Source: Fodinibius sediminis | Lineage (GTDB): Bacteria > Bacteroidota > Rhodothermia > Balneolales > Balneolaceae | Reading direction: 5' to 3' | Assembly: GCF_900182555.1 (NCBI RefSeq) | Contig: NZ_FXTH01000012.1 | Span: 109,879 to 173,878, forward strand | DNA: 64,000 bases | In this document: positions 1 through 7,767 of the stretch, piece after piece | Position numbering within the stretch: the stretch's first letter is position 1 | How the letters are laid out: every line of letters begins with the position of its first letter | Notes under the pieces: generated by a model | The model's input: the letters and a program-made list of their open reading frames with translations, nothing else | Told to the model about the DNA's origin: nothing | Database searches by the model: none | Position numbers and translations under genes: made by a program

Positions 1-487
1 TCCTGATAACCATTTTGGAAGCCGCATTGGCAATCACGATAAACGGCTTAAAGAGGTAATAGCTTATTTTTTGTGGAACCACGATAATTTTCATCCACCA
101 GTCGGCGTGGATGCGAAAAAAAGCTTTAGGCAGAATTTCTCCGAAAAGCATGATGACACCGGAAGCAATCACCGTTTGGCTGACCAGCAGCAAAACCTCC
201 GACGGGGGCGTACCCGTCCAGCCCTGGTACATATTGGTTAGGGGCGGAACCAAAAAAATCGTCATCAAGGTCGCATAAACCACGTTGACAATATTGTTAC
301 CCACAAGGGTGGTCGTCAAGAAGGTCTCCGGACTCTGGACAAAGCTGTTGACGGCCTTTCCGGTCCAGGAATCCTTGCGCGACTCAATTTCAAGCTTCAG
401 CCGATTTGCGCTGACAAATGCCATTTCAGAGCCGGAAAAGAACCCGCTGAGAATAATTGTTAAAACAATAAGAAGTAGTTCTGTCAT
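1..487 (-). CDS. CNNM/CorC-family (DUF21) transporter, 3' end cut by window edge
   Basis: The first 162 codons are visible, read leftwards from an ATG at 487; the rest lies outside the window. The N-terminus starts directly in a hydrophobic helix followed by FSGSEMAFVSANRLKLE, the signature of the DUF21 membrane domain of the HlyC/CorC/CNNM family. Further hydrophobic segments follow, with a conserved-looking GEILPKAFF stretch. Members usually carry two cytoplasmic CBS domains and a CorC_HlyC domain after DUF21, which cannot be checked here. They act in the inner membrane in Mg/Co homeostasis. The family is secure; the substrate is inferred. Confidence 0.85.
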   Translation of the reverse strand, partial: MTELLLIVLTIILSGFFSGSEMAFVSANRLKLEIESRKDSWTGKAVNSFVQSPETFLTTTLVGNNIVNVVYATLMTIFLVPPLTNMYQGWTGTPPSEVLLLVSQTVIASGVIMLFGEILPKAFFRIHADWWMKIIVVPQKISYYLFKPFIVIANAASKMVIR

Positions 488-596
488 AGAGCTTCTTGCC
501 CTGTAGATCTATTTAAGAATATCGTGCATTAGCTGTATAGCAAGCCGTTTTTTGCAACACCACACGATGCACAAAGTTCCAGCCGGAACCATCCTG

Positions 597-1376
597 CTAC
601 TTTCCTTTAAAATCGGCTGGCCGTTTTTCCAGGAAGGCGGAGGTTCCCTCTGCAAAATCTTCGGTTTCACACAGTTTCCCAAAAAGGTCGGCCTCCACCT
701 GATAGCCCTCCCCGGTTCCGGACTGGTAAACTGCTTCAATGGCATGCCGGATGGCAAGCGGACCATTTTCAAGAATGGTCATAAGCAGGGACCGTGCAGC
801 CTCAACCGGGTTGTCTTCCGCGATTCGATTCACCAGTCCCATTTCCAGGGCTTCTGCGGCCTTCAGTTGTTTGGCCGAAAGTATCATCTCCAGTGCCCGG
901 GCTCGTCCGACGATCAGCGGCAATCGCTGGGTCCCGCCGTAGCCGGGGATAAGCCCCAGACCGACCTCGGGCAGACCGAAAACGGCATTGTCGCCCGCTA
1001 CCCTGAGGTGACAGGCCATCGCAAGCTCAGCCCCGCCCCCCAGGGCATAACCGTTGACCGCAGCCACCACCGGCTTGCGGCTGTCCTCGACAAGCTGCAT
1101 GACCTGCTGTCCCTTGCGCGATGTTGCCTGTCCTGCAGAGCCATCCAAATCGCGGAGTTCCCTGATGTCAGCTCCGGCGACAAAAGCTTTATCTCCTGTC
1201 CCCGTTAATATGGCTGCCATTATCTGTTGATCTTTCCGAATAGCCTTCACAGCCTCTTCCAGCTCTTCCAGCACCTCGGCATTCAGAGCATTGAGCTTTG
1301 CAGGGCGGTTAATGGTTATGGTAGCAATCCCATTATCATCCCTGTCCAGGATGAGGGTATCAAACGATAGACTCAT
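597..1376 (-). CDS. Enoyl-CoA hydratase/isomerase (crotonase) family protein
   Basis: This 259-residue protein has the normal length for crotonases and hydrates trans-2-enoyl-CoA in fatty-acid or amino-acid degradation. It contains the CoA-binding ADIRELRDL region, the oxyanion-hole stretch NGYALGGGAELAMAC with one catalytic Glu, and FGLPEVGLGLIPGYGGTQRL with the second. Both glutamates point to a true hydratase rather than a non-hydratase crotonase. It lies 6 bp after the unknown membrane coiled-coil gene at 1383-2273 on the same strand, so it may be co-transcribed, although no functional link is apparent. The acyl chain specificity is unknown. Confidence 0.9.
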   Translation of the reverse strand: MSLSFDTLILDRDDNGIATITINRPAKLNALNAEVLEELEEAVKAIRKDQQIMAAILTGTGDKAFVAGADIRELRDLDGSAGQATSRKGQQVMQLVEDSRKPVVAAVNGYALGGGAELAMACHLRVAGDNAVFGLPEVGLGLIPGYGGTQRLPLIVGRARALEMILSAKQLKAAEALEMGLVNRIAEDNPVEAARSLLMTILENGPLAIRHAIEAVYQSGTGEGYQVEADLFGKLCETEDFAEGTSAFLEKRPADFKGK

Positions 1377-1382
1377 AAATCA

Positions 1383-2273
1383 TTATTCTTTTAGGCGGTT
1401 TGAAGAATTGGTATCTGATTCCTGCTTTGCTTCCTGTTCTTCTTCCATTTTTAGAAATTCGGCATCCAGATCAAAATCATCAATATCGGAGTGGTAGGGC
1501 ATAATCTCCCGATCCATATCATCGAGCAGCTGGGAGGTTTCTTCCACCTCCTCCAGCAGATTATCCAGCTGAAAACCAATTTCATCCGGATCGCTCATAG
1601 TCATCGACTGTTCGTAGATATACTGAATAGCATCTTCGATCGTCTCAAGATGGGTCTCGCAGACCAGGTACTTCTCTTTGGCAATTTCAAACTTTTTGAG
1701 TCGCTTTTTTAGGATGCGCACCCGCCGATGGGTCGTTTGCTTAAGACGGTCCGACGTCATGCTTTCCATTTCCTGCTCTTCTTTTTGGACTTCATTCTTC
1801 AAGCTCTCTTCCACCGAAGTATTCATGTAGAGCTGGTAACGCTTGTGAAGGTCCAGCAGCGTCAAGTAATTGGAAGTCAGATCCTGAATTTTATTGCGAA
1901 TATTTTCCAACAGTCCCTGTGAGCTGTAGGGCAGGCGATCAAAATTTTCCTTAATCAATTTTGTCAGCCGTTTCAGGGTCAGAAATCGTTTTTTGCTCCT
2001 GCGGTCGAGTTCCTGGAAAATGGCCTTCTCCTCATCCGCCGGATCACGATCATGCATCTTTTTCAGTTTCACCATCTGCTGGAACTGCGGCAGGCGGGGC
2101 ACAATGCCCAGATAGATCAGCTCGGTGCTGAAAGCCATGCCCAGAATAAGGTTGGGGATCATGCCCATGTCATTGACAACAAAAGCCGAAATCGTGGCAA
2201 TCAACAATACCCCCAGGTTAACCGGGTGGAGAAATGCTTCTCGCGTAAAATTAATAGCTTCCTGGTCGCTCAT
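1383..2273 (-). CDS. Membrane-anchored coiled-coil protein of unknown function, PspA neighbour
   Basis: I do not recognise a family. The 296-residue protein has a short N-terminal segment, two closely spaced hydrophobic stretches at about residues 18-35 and 38-60 (a hairpin with both ends probably cytoplasmic), and then a long charged helical region rich in Glu, Lys, Leu and Gln with predicted coiled-coil character (about 70-260). The C-terminal tail is acidic. It is 3 bp downstream of the coiled-coil gene at 2277-2753, which follows pspA. The order pspA - soluble coiled coil - membrane coiled coil suggests a membrane-stress module in which this protein could be the membrane anchor; that role is inference from context only. 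Confidence 0.75.
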   Translation of the reverse strand: MSDQEAINFTREAFLHPVNLGVLLIATISAFVVNDMGMIPNLILGMAFSTELIYLGIVPRLPQFQQMVKLKKMHDRDPADEEKAIFQELDRRSKKRFLTLKRLTKLIKENFDRLPYSSQGLLENIRNKIQDLTSNYLTLLDLHKRYQLYMNTSVEESLKNEVQKEEQEMESMTSDRLKQTTHRRVRILKKRLKKFEIAKEKYLVCETHLETIEDAIQYIYEQSMTMSDPDEIGFQLDNLLEEVEETSQLLDDMDREIMPYHSDIDDFDLDAEFLKMEEEQEAKQESDTNSSNRLKE

Positions 2274-2276
2274 GAC

Positions 2277-2753
2277 TTACCGTTCCTCTTTAGTTCGCTC
2301 AGAACGAGTTGGAGATGCCGGCTTATCCGGGCTGCTCTCCTCTTCTCCTGATCCTATTGTCTTTTCTACATGGATGGAACCGGCCTGCTGTTCAATTTCC
2401 TGGTAAAGAAGCCCCATCTCCGTTTTTACCTGCCTGAGTGTCTCCCTGGCCTTGGTCTGTTTCATTTCCTCGTCAAGCTGCTGTTCTGATGTTCCCTGAC
2501 CCTCCATATCAGCCAGGTTATTCATCGCTATGTCCAGCCGCGCTTCCACCGAGGCCAGTTTATGCTTTACCGAGTAGAGGAAATTGTCAAATGAGTCAAG
2601 CAGCTCACTTTTATCCATATTTTTGAGGGCCTGAACGATATTCTGTTTCTTCCTGGTCTGCTCCAAACGCTCCTTTGTAGCCCGCATTTTCCGGTAATGT
2701 GCCTTGTACTCTTCTTTCAACCGTTCCCGTTCACTGCGATTATCAGAGCTCAT
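2277..2753 (-). CDS. Small soluble coiled-coil protein of unknown function, PspA neighbour
   Basis: This 158-residue protein is almost entirely charged and helical: the N-terminal 50 residues are dominated by Arg, Lys and Glu heptads, and a second helical stretch spans about 60-130. There is no signal peptide or membrane segment. The tail is rich in Ser, Glu and Pro and looks disordered. It sits between pspA (127 bp upstream) and the membrane coiled-coil gene (3 bp downstream), so an adaptor between the two is a reasonable guess. I cannot assign it to a named family. Confidence 0.7.
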   Translation of the reverse strand: MSSDNRSERERLKEEYKAHYRKMRATKERLEQTRKKQNIVQALKNMDKSELLDSFDNFLYSVKHKLASVEARLDIAMNNLADMEGQGTSEQQLDEEMKQTKARETLRQVKTEMGLLYQEIEQQAGSIHVEKTIGSGEEESSPDKPASPTRSERTKEER

Positions 2754-2880
2754 GGATGGATTAGCCGTTATTGGTTATTAGTTATTGGAGGTTCTCAATG
2801 TAACAGGGGGGGGCTGGATGGTCCTCCCCCGCCTTCCTGCCCAGCCGTTGTATCAACCGGAGGGGCTGCAGGCCGGCAGG
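2754..2880 (-). promoter_or_regulatory. Spacer between pspA and coiled-coil gene with G8 tract and inverted repeats
   Basis: The gap holds a run of eight G on the plus strand at 2806-2813, about 53 bp before the start codon of the downstream minus-strand gene, next to a repetitive AT-rich stretch with several AATAAC copies. Nearer pspA there is a nested inverted repeat: CCTGCC and CAGCC near 2837-2847 pair with GGCTG and GGCAGG near 2866-2880, with an asymmetric bulge. It may be a weak terminator or processing hairpin. The homopolymer could vary in length. Confidence 0.35.
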
Positions 2881-3666
2881 TCAGGATTTGGACCGCTCCT
2901 TGCTTCCAATCGTTTTACCCTGCTCCTTCTCGGCCGACTCCTCCTCAATTTCTATGTCACCGTCGCCGGACGTCCCCACGCTCTTCTCGCCCTCCGAGAC
3001 ATCAGCCTTGCCCATCTCCGCTTTAAACTGCTTGACCAGCTCACTGGCCCGCAGCTTTTCGGCGTTGGCCTCAATCTCCATCGCTTCGGTGTCGACACTG
3101 TCAAGGGCCAGTTCCATGCGGGCTTCATTTTTAGCAGTTTCCTCATTAAGGCGGCTAACCATCTCATCATGGGTCTGATCCAGCCCGCCGGCCTCAAACT
3201 GTTCCAGCGCATCGGCCACCCGTCCCTGCCATTCGGCCCGCTCGTTGGCACGCAAAGCTTCCTTGGCTTCCTCAATCTTGCGATCCTTCTCACGGATAAA
3301 CGCTTTTTTAACTTTCAATGCTTTTTCATAAGCCTGTTCAGCAAACTTCAGCTGCTCTTTTGAAGACCGCAAATTTTCCTTGGCATTTTCCAGCTGCAAA
3401 GCATACCCCTCGGCAATATCATCCCGGTCGGCATTGATAGCCGACTTTATTTTTGCCGTAAGGCTTTCAATACGTTTTTCGTATTTCTTTACTTCTTTCT
3501 GAAGCATGATCATATTCGCTTTGACTGTAGCAATATTCTCATTCATCTGGGGAATCTGATCATTAAGATCCCTGATATTTTGCTCCAGGATAAGTTTCGG
3601 ATCCTCCATTGAACTTACAAATCCGCCGAACAGTGACTTGATTGCCCGAATAAATCGTTTAAACAT
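2881..3666 (-). CDS. pspA: PspA/IM30 (ESCRT-III-like) membrane-stress protein
   Basis: The 261-residue protein begins MFKRFIRAIKSLFGGFVSSM, an amphipathic membrane-binding helix typical of PspA/Vipp1. It is followed by the family pattern MEDPKLILEQNIRDL and a long coiled coil to about residue 220. The C-terminal 40 residues are acidic and probably disordered. PspA proteins assemble on the cytoplasmic face of damaged inner membranes. It is the first gene of a minus-strand group with two unknown coiled-coil genes. No PspF, PspB or PspC gene is visible nearby. A 17-bp palindrome about 45-60 bp upstream is a likely operator. Confidence 0.9.
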   Translation of the reverse strand: MFKRFIRAIKSLFGGFVSSMEDPKLILEQNIRDLNDQIPQMNENIATVKANMIMLQKEVKKYEKRIESLTAKIKSAINADRDDIAEGYALQLENAKENLRSSKEQLKFAEQAYEKALKVKKAFIREKDRKIEEAKEALRANERAEWQGRVADALEQFEAGGLDQTHDEMVSRLNEETAKNEARMELALDSVDTEAMEIEANAEKLRASELVKQFKAEMGKADVSEGEKSVGTSGDGDIEIEEESAEKEQGKTIGSKERSKS

Positions 3667-3710
3667 AGTATTTTTGGTTTGTTAGCTTTTGCCCTTGCCC
3701 TATTGACTAA

Positions 3711-3727
3711 TTACAGCAGTGCTGTAA
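3711..3727. promoter_or_regulatory. Perfect 17-bp palindrome upstream of pspA (candidate operator)
   Basis: TTACAGCA and TGCTGTAA flank a single central G. The centre lies about 53 bp before the pspA start codon, where a repressor or activator would be expected to act. The binding protein is unknown; no regulator gene adjoins it. Confidence 0.5.
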
Positions 3728-4047
3728 CCAACATAACAATAAGTTAGGTTATTTTTTGAAGATTCAACATCCATCTCCCACTTTCGTTTCAGGGTTCTTC
3801 AACCTCCTGATTAACAGTACGACATCAGCAAGCAGATGCTGCAGAACCGGTCTTTCCTATAAATATAGTTCAAATATCTGTTATTACCATCTTACGGAAA
3901 GCATTTGATAATGTTATACCAATTTTAAATTACCTCCGGTCTGCATAAAAACCGAAGGCATCAGGCAGACTTCCAAAACTGCCAAAGCGAACGTCTGTGG
4001 GTCTATGAGGGGCCGGTCACCGGCAGTAAATCCATTACGTTATATGA

Positions 4048-4078
4048 TTTACTCTCCTCTGCTAAATCCTTATCTTTG
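4048..4078 (+). promoter_or_regulatory. Candidate Bacteroidota-type promoter for the NRAMP-like/TauE genes
   Basis: TATCTTTG at 4071-4078 matches the -7 consensus TAnnTTTG exactly, and TTTA lies 19 bp upstream in place of the TTTG -33 element. The same TATCTTTG octamer occurs before purN and gdhA in this window. It would give a leader of about 180 nt. Confidence 0.4.
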
Positions 4079-4105
4079 GCCGGCTGTATGCGTTTAAAGA
4101 AATAA

Positions 4106-4141
4106 CCAAAGTCTCGTTAAAACGATATCACAGGACTTTGG
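4106..4141 (+). other. Stem-loop in the leader of the NRAMP-like gene
   Basis: CCAAAGTC (4106-4113) pairs perfectly with GACTTTGG (4134-4141). Directly stacked on the left arm is a second hairpin, TCGTT (4114-4118) with AACGA (4121-4125). No U-tract follows, so it is not a simple terminator. It could be a regulatory RNA element for the metal transporter downstream. Confidence 0.4.
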
Positions 4142-4263
4142 CAGACACAACTACCCGACCTGTGGTCTTCTTTCGCTTGTGCTTTTCCCATTGTTGGCAT
4201 TTTGGGTTCAACGTCACTACAGCATCATTCTGCACCTAATCACAACATACATTATCTCTGTAC

Positions 4264-5511
4264 ATGAAAGAATTGTTAGCAAACTTCTTTGATAGATATG
4301 GTCTGTCATTTATTATGGTCGCCAGCTATTTTGGCTCCGGGTCCATCTTCATCGCCAGCCAGGCGGGCGTGGAATATGGCTATGTACTCATCTGGGCTGT
4401 CATCGGGGCGGTATTGCTGGGGTTTATGGCCCAGGATATGAGCGCCCGCCTTGGAATTTTTGGTGATACCCTGATGACGTTCATCCGGGAAAAACTGGGA
4501 AAAAAGGGAGCCCTCGTACTGGCCCTCTTTTTATCCATAGGCTGTATTGCATGGACCCTGGCCCTGACGGCCGCAGTAGGCAAGAGCGTGGAACTGCTGA
4601 CAGCCGGTAGCCTTCCCTGGCAACCCATCGCTGTGGTCACCGGTGTATGCGCCATCCTGGTAGGCATCATGAACTATGACCACGTGGAGAAGGTGATGAC
4701 AGGCATGATGTTTCTGCTGCTAATCCTCTACCTCGTGGTCGCTGGGGCCAGCCAGCCCTCCGTGAGCAGCGTTATCACCGGTTTTATCCCTTCTCTGCCC
4801 AACACAGGGGCGATGCTCCTGGGGGCCGCCATACTTGGAACAACCGCCCTCTGGCCGAACTTTTTCCTGGAATCCATCCTGGTAAAACAGAAGGGCTGGA
4901 ATAAACCCAAACATGTGAAAATGATGCGCTCAGACCTGGCAATGGGCTACAGCGTAGGCGGATTGATCACCCTGGCCATAATTATCGTTGCAGCGGCCGT
5001 GCTTCGACCGGCGGGCTATACCGAGCTCTCTTCATTCATGGCTCCCGGAGAAGCACTGGAAATCGTACTGGGACAATGGGCTATGATTGTCTTTTTGCTG
5101 GGGGTCATCGCCGCCGCCTTCAACAGTATTGTGCCCATCATGTGGACCATCCCATTCATGATCCTCGAAGCCCTCGATATCGACCATAAAGAGGGAAGCA
5201 GCAGCACATTCAAGCTGATCTTTGCCGGCAGTATTCTTCTGGGAATGTTCTCCCCCCTGGTAGCCCACATAACCGGGTTGAGTGTTGTAGAAATGGTAAC
5301 CCTCTTTCCGGCCTACAACGGCGTTTTTGGCCTGCCCATCACAGCAGCCCTGCTTTTCTGGGCCGTCAATGATCGGAAGCTGATGGGCATTAACACCAAT
5401 TCCTGGAAGCTGAATGTTGTCAATATCGTTTTAGTACTCTTTTCAATATATATTGCCATCAATTCAGGACGCGGTGTCCTGGAAGCAATTTTTGGAGGAC
5501 TTCTTACCTAA
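4264..5511 (+). CDS. NRAMP-fold transporter lacking the canonical metal-binding motifs
   Basis: The 415-residue protein has about eleven hydrophobic segments and an overall NRAMP pattern: a first helix followed by QAGVEYGYVLIWAV and SARLGI, and a helix-6 region followed by a VKQKGW loop. The two metal-site motifs of classical Mn/Fe carriers are absent. DPGN of helix 1 is GSGS (residues 24-27), and the MPH motif of helix 6 is replaced by LWPN (196-199). It is therefore more likely one of the divergent NRAMP-related transporters with another substrate, possibly Mg or a non-metal, than a classical MntH. It is followed 14 bp later by a TauE/SafE permease, so the two are probably co-transcribed. 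Confidence 0.8.
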   Translation: MKELLANFFDRYGLSFIMVASYFGSGSIFIASQAGVEYGYVLIWAVIGAVLLGFMAQDMSARLGIFGDTLMTFIREKLGKKGALVLALFLSIGCIAWTLALTAAVGKSVELLTAGSLPWQPIAVVTGVCAILVGIMNYDHVEKVMTGMMFLLLILYLVVAGASQPSVSSVITGFIPSLPNTGAMLLGAAILGTTALWPNFFLESILVKQKGWNKPKHVKMMRSDLAMGYSVGGLITLAIIIVAAAVLRPAGYTELSSFMAPGEALEIVLGQWAMIVFLLGVIAAAFNSIVPIMWTIPFMILEALDIDHKEGSSSTFKLIFAGSILLGMFSPLVAHITGLSVVEMVTLFPAYNGVFGLPITAALLFWAVNDRKLMGINTNSWKLNVVNIVLVLFSIYIAINSGRGVLEAIFGGLLT

Positions 5512-5525
5512 CCAACCCTTAACCC

Positions 5526-6353
5526 ATGATTGTACCCATTTTGCTACTATTGTTCGGAAGCTCGTCGCTAAGCCTGGGGGTTGCCCTGTTGCTGCTGTTC
5601 ATCGCCCTCATCGGCGGAGCCTGCATCACCACCATAGGTCCCGGCGGCATCTTTGTTACCATCGCACTGTTTGTATTACTCCCGCTCGATCCCGGAACGG
5701 TGGCAGGTACGGCAAGCGCTACGTTCATTGCCACCGGCATCGTGGGGAGCCTGGGGTATCTCCGTTCAGGGCAGCTAAGAGGCAAAAGTGCTTTAAAAGC
5801 GGCCATGGCACTTAGTTTTGCCTCTATAGCCGGGGCCTATGCGGGTGCCGAAATCAATACATTACTGGATGCTTCTGCTTTTGCCGTCGTACTCGGCCTT
5901 TTTGTCCTCCTTACGGGGCTCATCATCCTCTACCGGCAGTATAACAAACTTGCTCCTGACAAACGACTGGATATCAACAGCTTAAGCGGACTGGCATGGA
6001 TGGGCGCCGTCGGTGTGGCCGTGGGGCTGCCAGGGGGGCTTCTGGGGGTAGGCGGTCCGGTCCTTGCCGTTCCCCTGCTGGTCGTCCTCGGGGCCCCGAT
6101 GCTGCTGTCGGTAGCGCTGGCCCAGGTGCAATCTATTTTCATCTCCGGGATGGCTACCTTTGGCTATGCCCTGCAGGGAGCCGTAGACTGGGGGCTGGCG
6201 GCCTTTCTGACCGTTCCCCTTCTGATCGGGACCGTAGCCGGCTGGTATTTCGCACAACGTATCCAAGTCAAACGCCTGAAAGTTGCTCTCGCCCTGGTAC
6301 TGGTAGCCCTTGGCATCTATCTGATGGGCGGTGGCGCAACACCCGGCGGCTAA
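5526..6353 (+). CDS. TauE/SafE family anion permease
   Basis: This 275-residue membrane protein has about eight helices in two similar halves. The glycine-rich turns GGACITTIGPGGIFVTIALF in the first half and GLPGGLLGVGGPVLAVPLLV in the second are typical of TauE/SafE (DUF81). Relatives export sulfite, sulfoacetate and other organic anions across the inner membrane; nothing here fixes the substrate. It follows the NRAMP-like gene by 14 bp and converges on the pyrimidine phosphorylase gene with only 5 bp between their ends. Confidence 0.88.
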   Translation: MIVPILLLLFGSSSLSLGVALLLLFIALIGGACITTIGPGGIFVTIALFVLLPLDPGTVAGTASATFIATGIVGSLGYLRSGQLRGKSALKAAMALSFASIAGAYAGAEINTLLDASAFAVVLGLFVLLTGLIILYRQYNKLAPDKRLDINSLSGLAWMGAVGVAVGLPGGLLGVGGPVLAVPLLVVLGAPMLLSVALAQVQSIFISGMATFGYALQGAVDWGLAAFLTVPLLIGTVAGWYFAQRIQVKRLKVALALVLVALGIYLMGGGATPGG

Positions 6354-6358
6354 CCGAA

Positions 6359-7705
6359 CTATTCTTTGATGGCATGCACCCCCTCCCGGTCAATACGATG
6401 CGTTACCAGGGGATCCTGTCCGGGTTGTTCCTCACTGATTTTGAATGCTTTGCCCAGGTGATCACGGGCTGCTTCGAGCAATCCCCGATCACTGGTAAAT
6501 CCCGTAGCCAGGAGATCACCCTTCTGCAGGCGGGCACCCACTTTATGGTGCAGCTTGATGCCCGCCCGCGGGTCAACAGCATCCTCCTTGGTCTTGCGCC
6601 CGGCTCCCAGCTCCAGCGAGGCCATGCCAATGCGATAAGCATCCATTTCTGACAGGTAACCGGATTCTTCGGCTTCAAACGCAAGACGGTGTTTGGCCTG
6701 CCGGTACTTTGAAAAATCCTTCAGCACACTGGTATCCCCGCCCTGTTCCCGGCTGAGCTCCAGCCATTTTTCAAACGCCTGCCCGTTGTTCACCGCTTCG
6801 CAACTCATTGCCATTCCCTCTTCAATACTGTTTGCCCTGCCGCCGAGGGCGATCATGGTTCCGGCCAGCGTATGCGTCACCTCCATTACATCGGCCGGAC
6901 CGTTGCCCTGCAGCGCTTCCATTGCCTCTTCCACCTCCAACCAGTTCCCGATCTTGTAGCCCAGTGGCTGGTTCATGTCTGTAAGATAAGCCACGGTCTC
7001 CTTGCCAAAGTCCTCGCCAATGCCCACCAGGGTTTCCGCCAGCCGTTGAGCCTCCTCCCGGCTTTTCATGAAGGCTCCGGAGCCAAATTTTACATCCAGC
7101 ACCAGTGCATCAATCCCTTCAGCCAGCTTTTTACTCATAATACTCCCGGCAATCAGAGGGATGGATTCAACTGTAGCTGTTACATCCCGAAGGGCATAAA
7201 TCCGCTTGTCGGCCGGGGCGATCTCCTCAGTCTGGCCGGCCATCACCACATGACAGGCAGACAAAACTGAGCGATAGCGTTCCAGGGACAGATCCACGGT
7301 AAATCCGGGAATGGACTCCAGCTTGTCGAGGGTGCCCCCCGTATGCCCCAGCCCCCGCCCGGATATCATCGGCACGGGTATTCCATAGCTGGCAACCACA
7401 GGGGCCAGTATCAGGGAAAGCTTGTCGCCCACGCCGCCCGTGGAATGCTTATCCACCTTGGTGCCCGGAAGGTCACTCAAATCCAACACCCTCCCGGAGT
7501 GCAGCATGGCTTTGGTCAGGGCGGAGGCCTCGCTGTCATCCATGCCTTTCAGAAAAGCTGCCATCAAAAAAGCACTCATCTGATAGTCCGGCAGCCGGTC
7601 GGCCGAATACTCCCGGATCATATAGGTTATTTCTTCATGGTCAAGGGCCTCCCCGTCGCGCTTTCTTCTGATGAGTGATACCGGGTTGTACAATTTTGTA
7701 GCCAT
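6359..7705 (-). CDS. deoA: Thymidine/pyrimidine-nucleoside phosphorylase
   Basis: The 448-residue enzyme cleaves (deoxy)thymidine or uridine with phosphate to give the base and (deoxy)ribose-1-phosphate in nucleoside salvage. The family signature is clear: KHSTGGVGDKLSLILAPVVA for phosphate and nucleoside binding, then SGRGLGHTGGTLDKLESIPG. The length fits the NP-II family (430-450 residues), with an N-terminal helical domain that begins with the usual KRDG and DYQMSAFLMA patterns. I cannot separate DeoA from Pdp by eye, so the symbol is provisional. The gene is monocistronic and divergent from pdxB. Confidence 0.88.
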   Translation of the reverse strand: MATKLYNPVSLIRRKRDGEALDHEEITYMIREYSADRLPDYQMSAFLMAAFLKGMDDSEASALTKAMLHSGRVLDLSDLPGTKVDKHSTGGVGDKLSLILAPVVASYGIPVPMISGRGLGHTGGTLDKLESIPGFTVDLSLERYRSVLSACHVVMAGQTEEIAPADKRIYALRDVTATVESIPLIAGSIMSKKLAEGIDALVLDVKFGSGAFMKSREEAQRLAETLVGIGEDFGKETVAYLTDMNQPLGYKIGNWLEVEEAMEALQGNGPADVMEVTHTLAGTMIALGGRANSIEEGMAMSCEAVNNGQAFEKWLELSREQGGDTSVLKDFSKYRQAKHRLAFEAEESGYLSEMDAYRIGMASLELGAGRKTKEDAVDPRAGIKLHHKVGARLQKGDLLATGFTSDRGLLEAARDHLGKAFKISEEQPGQDPLVTHRIDREGVHAIKE

Positions 7706-7719
7706 AGCTAAAAGGAGTT

Positions 7720-7736
7720 ACATTCTAATGGAATGT
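7720..7736. promoter_or_regulatory. Inverted repeat between deoA and pdxB
   Basis: ACATTC and GAATGT flank TAATG in the 62-bp divergent region. The site lies 15 bp before the deoA start and 31 bp before the pdxB start, so a bound protein could act on both. It is short, and its function is unproven. Confidence 0.35.
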
Positions 7737-7767
7737 GCAATAACGCAGTTTTCCCCAAAAATTAATA

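Larger units (their letters stand above)
3667..4263. promoter_or_regulatory. 597-bp divergent intergenic region between pspA and NRAMP-like gene
   Basis: No open reading frame of credible length is present on either strand. The pspA side holds the palindrome at 3711-3727. The centre has inverted repeats at 3933-3970 that can form two mutually exclusive stems. The NRAMP side carries a Bacteroidota-type promoter core at 4071-4078 followed by an 8-bp stem with an inner hairpin at 4106-4141. No standard metal riboswitch (M-box or yybP-ykoY) consensus could be recognised by eye. Confidence 0.6.

Noticed and set aside
552..1208. 218-codon plus-strand open frame
   Set aside because: It lies fully antisense to the enoyl-CoA hydratase gene, and its translation shows no family pattern or protein-like composition.
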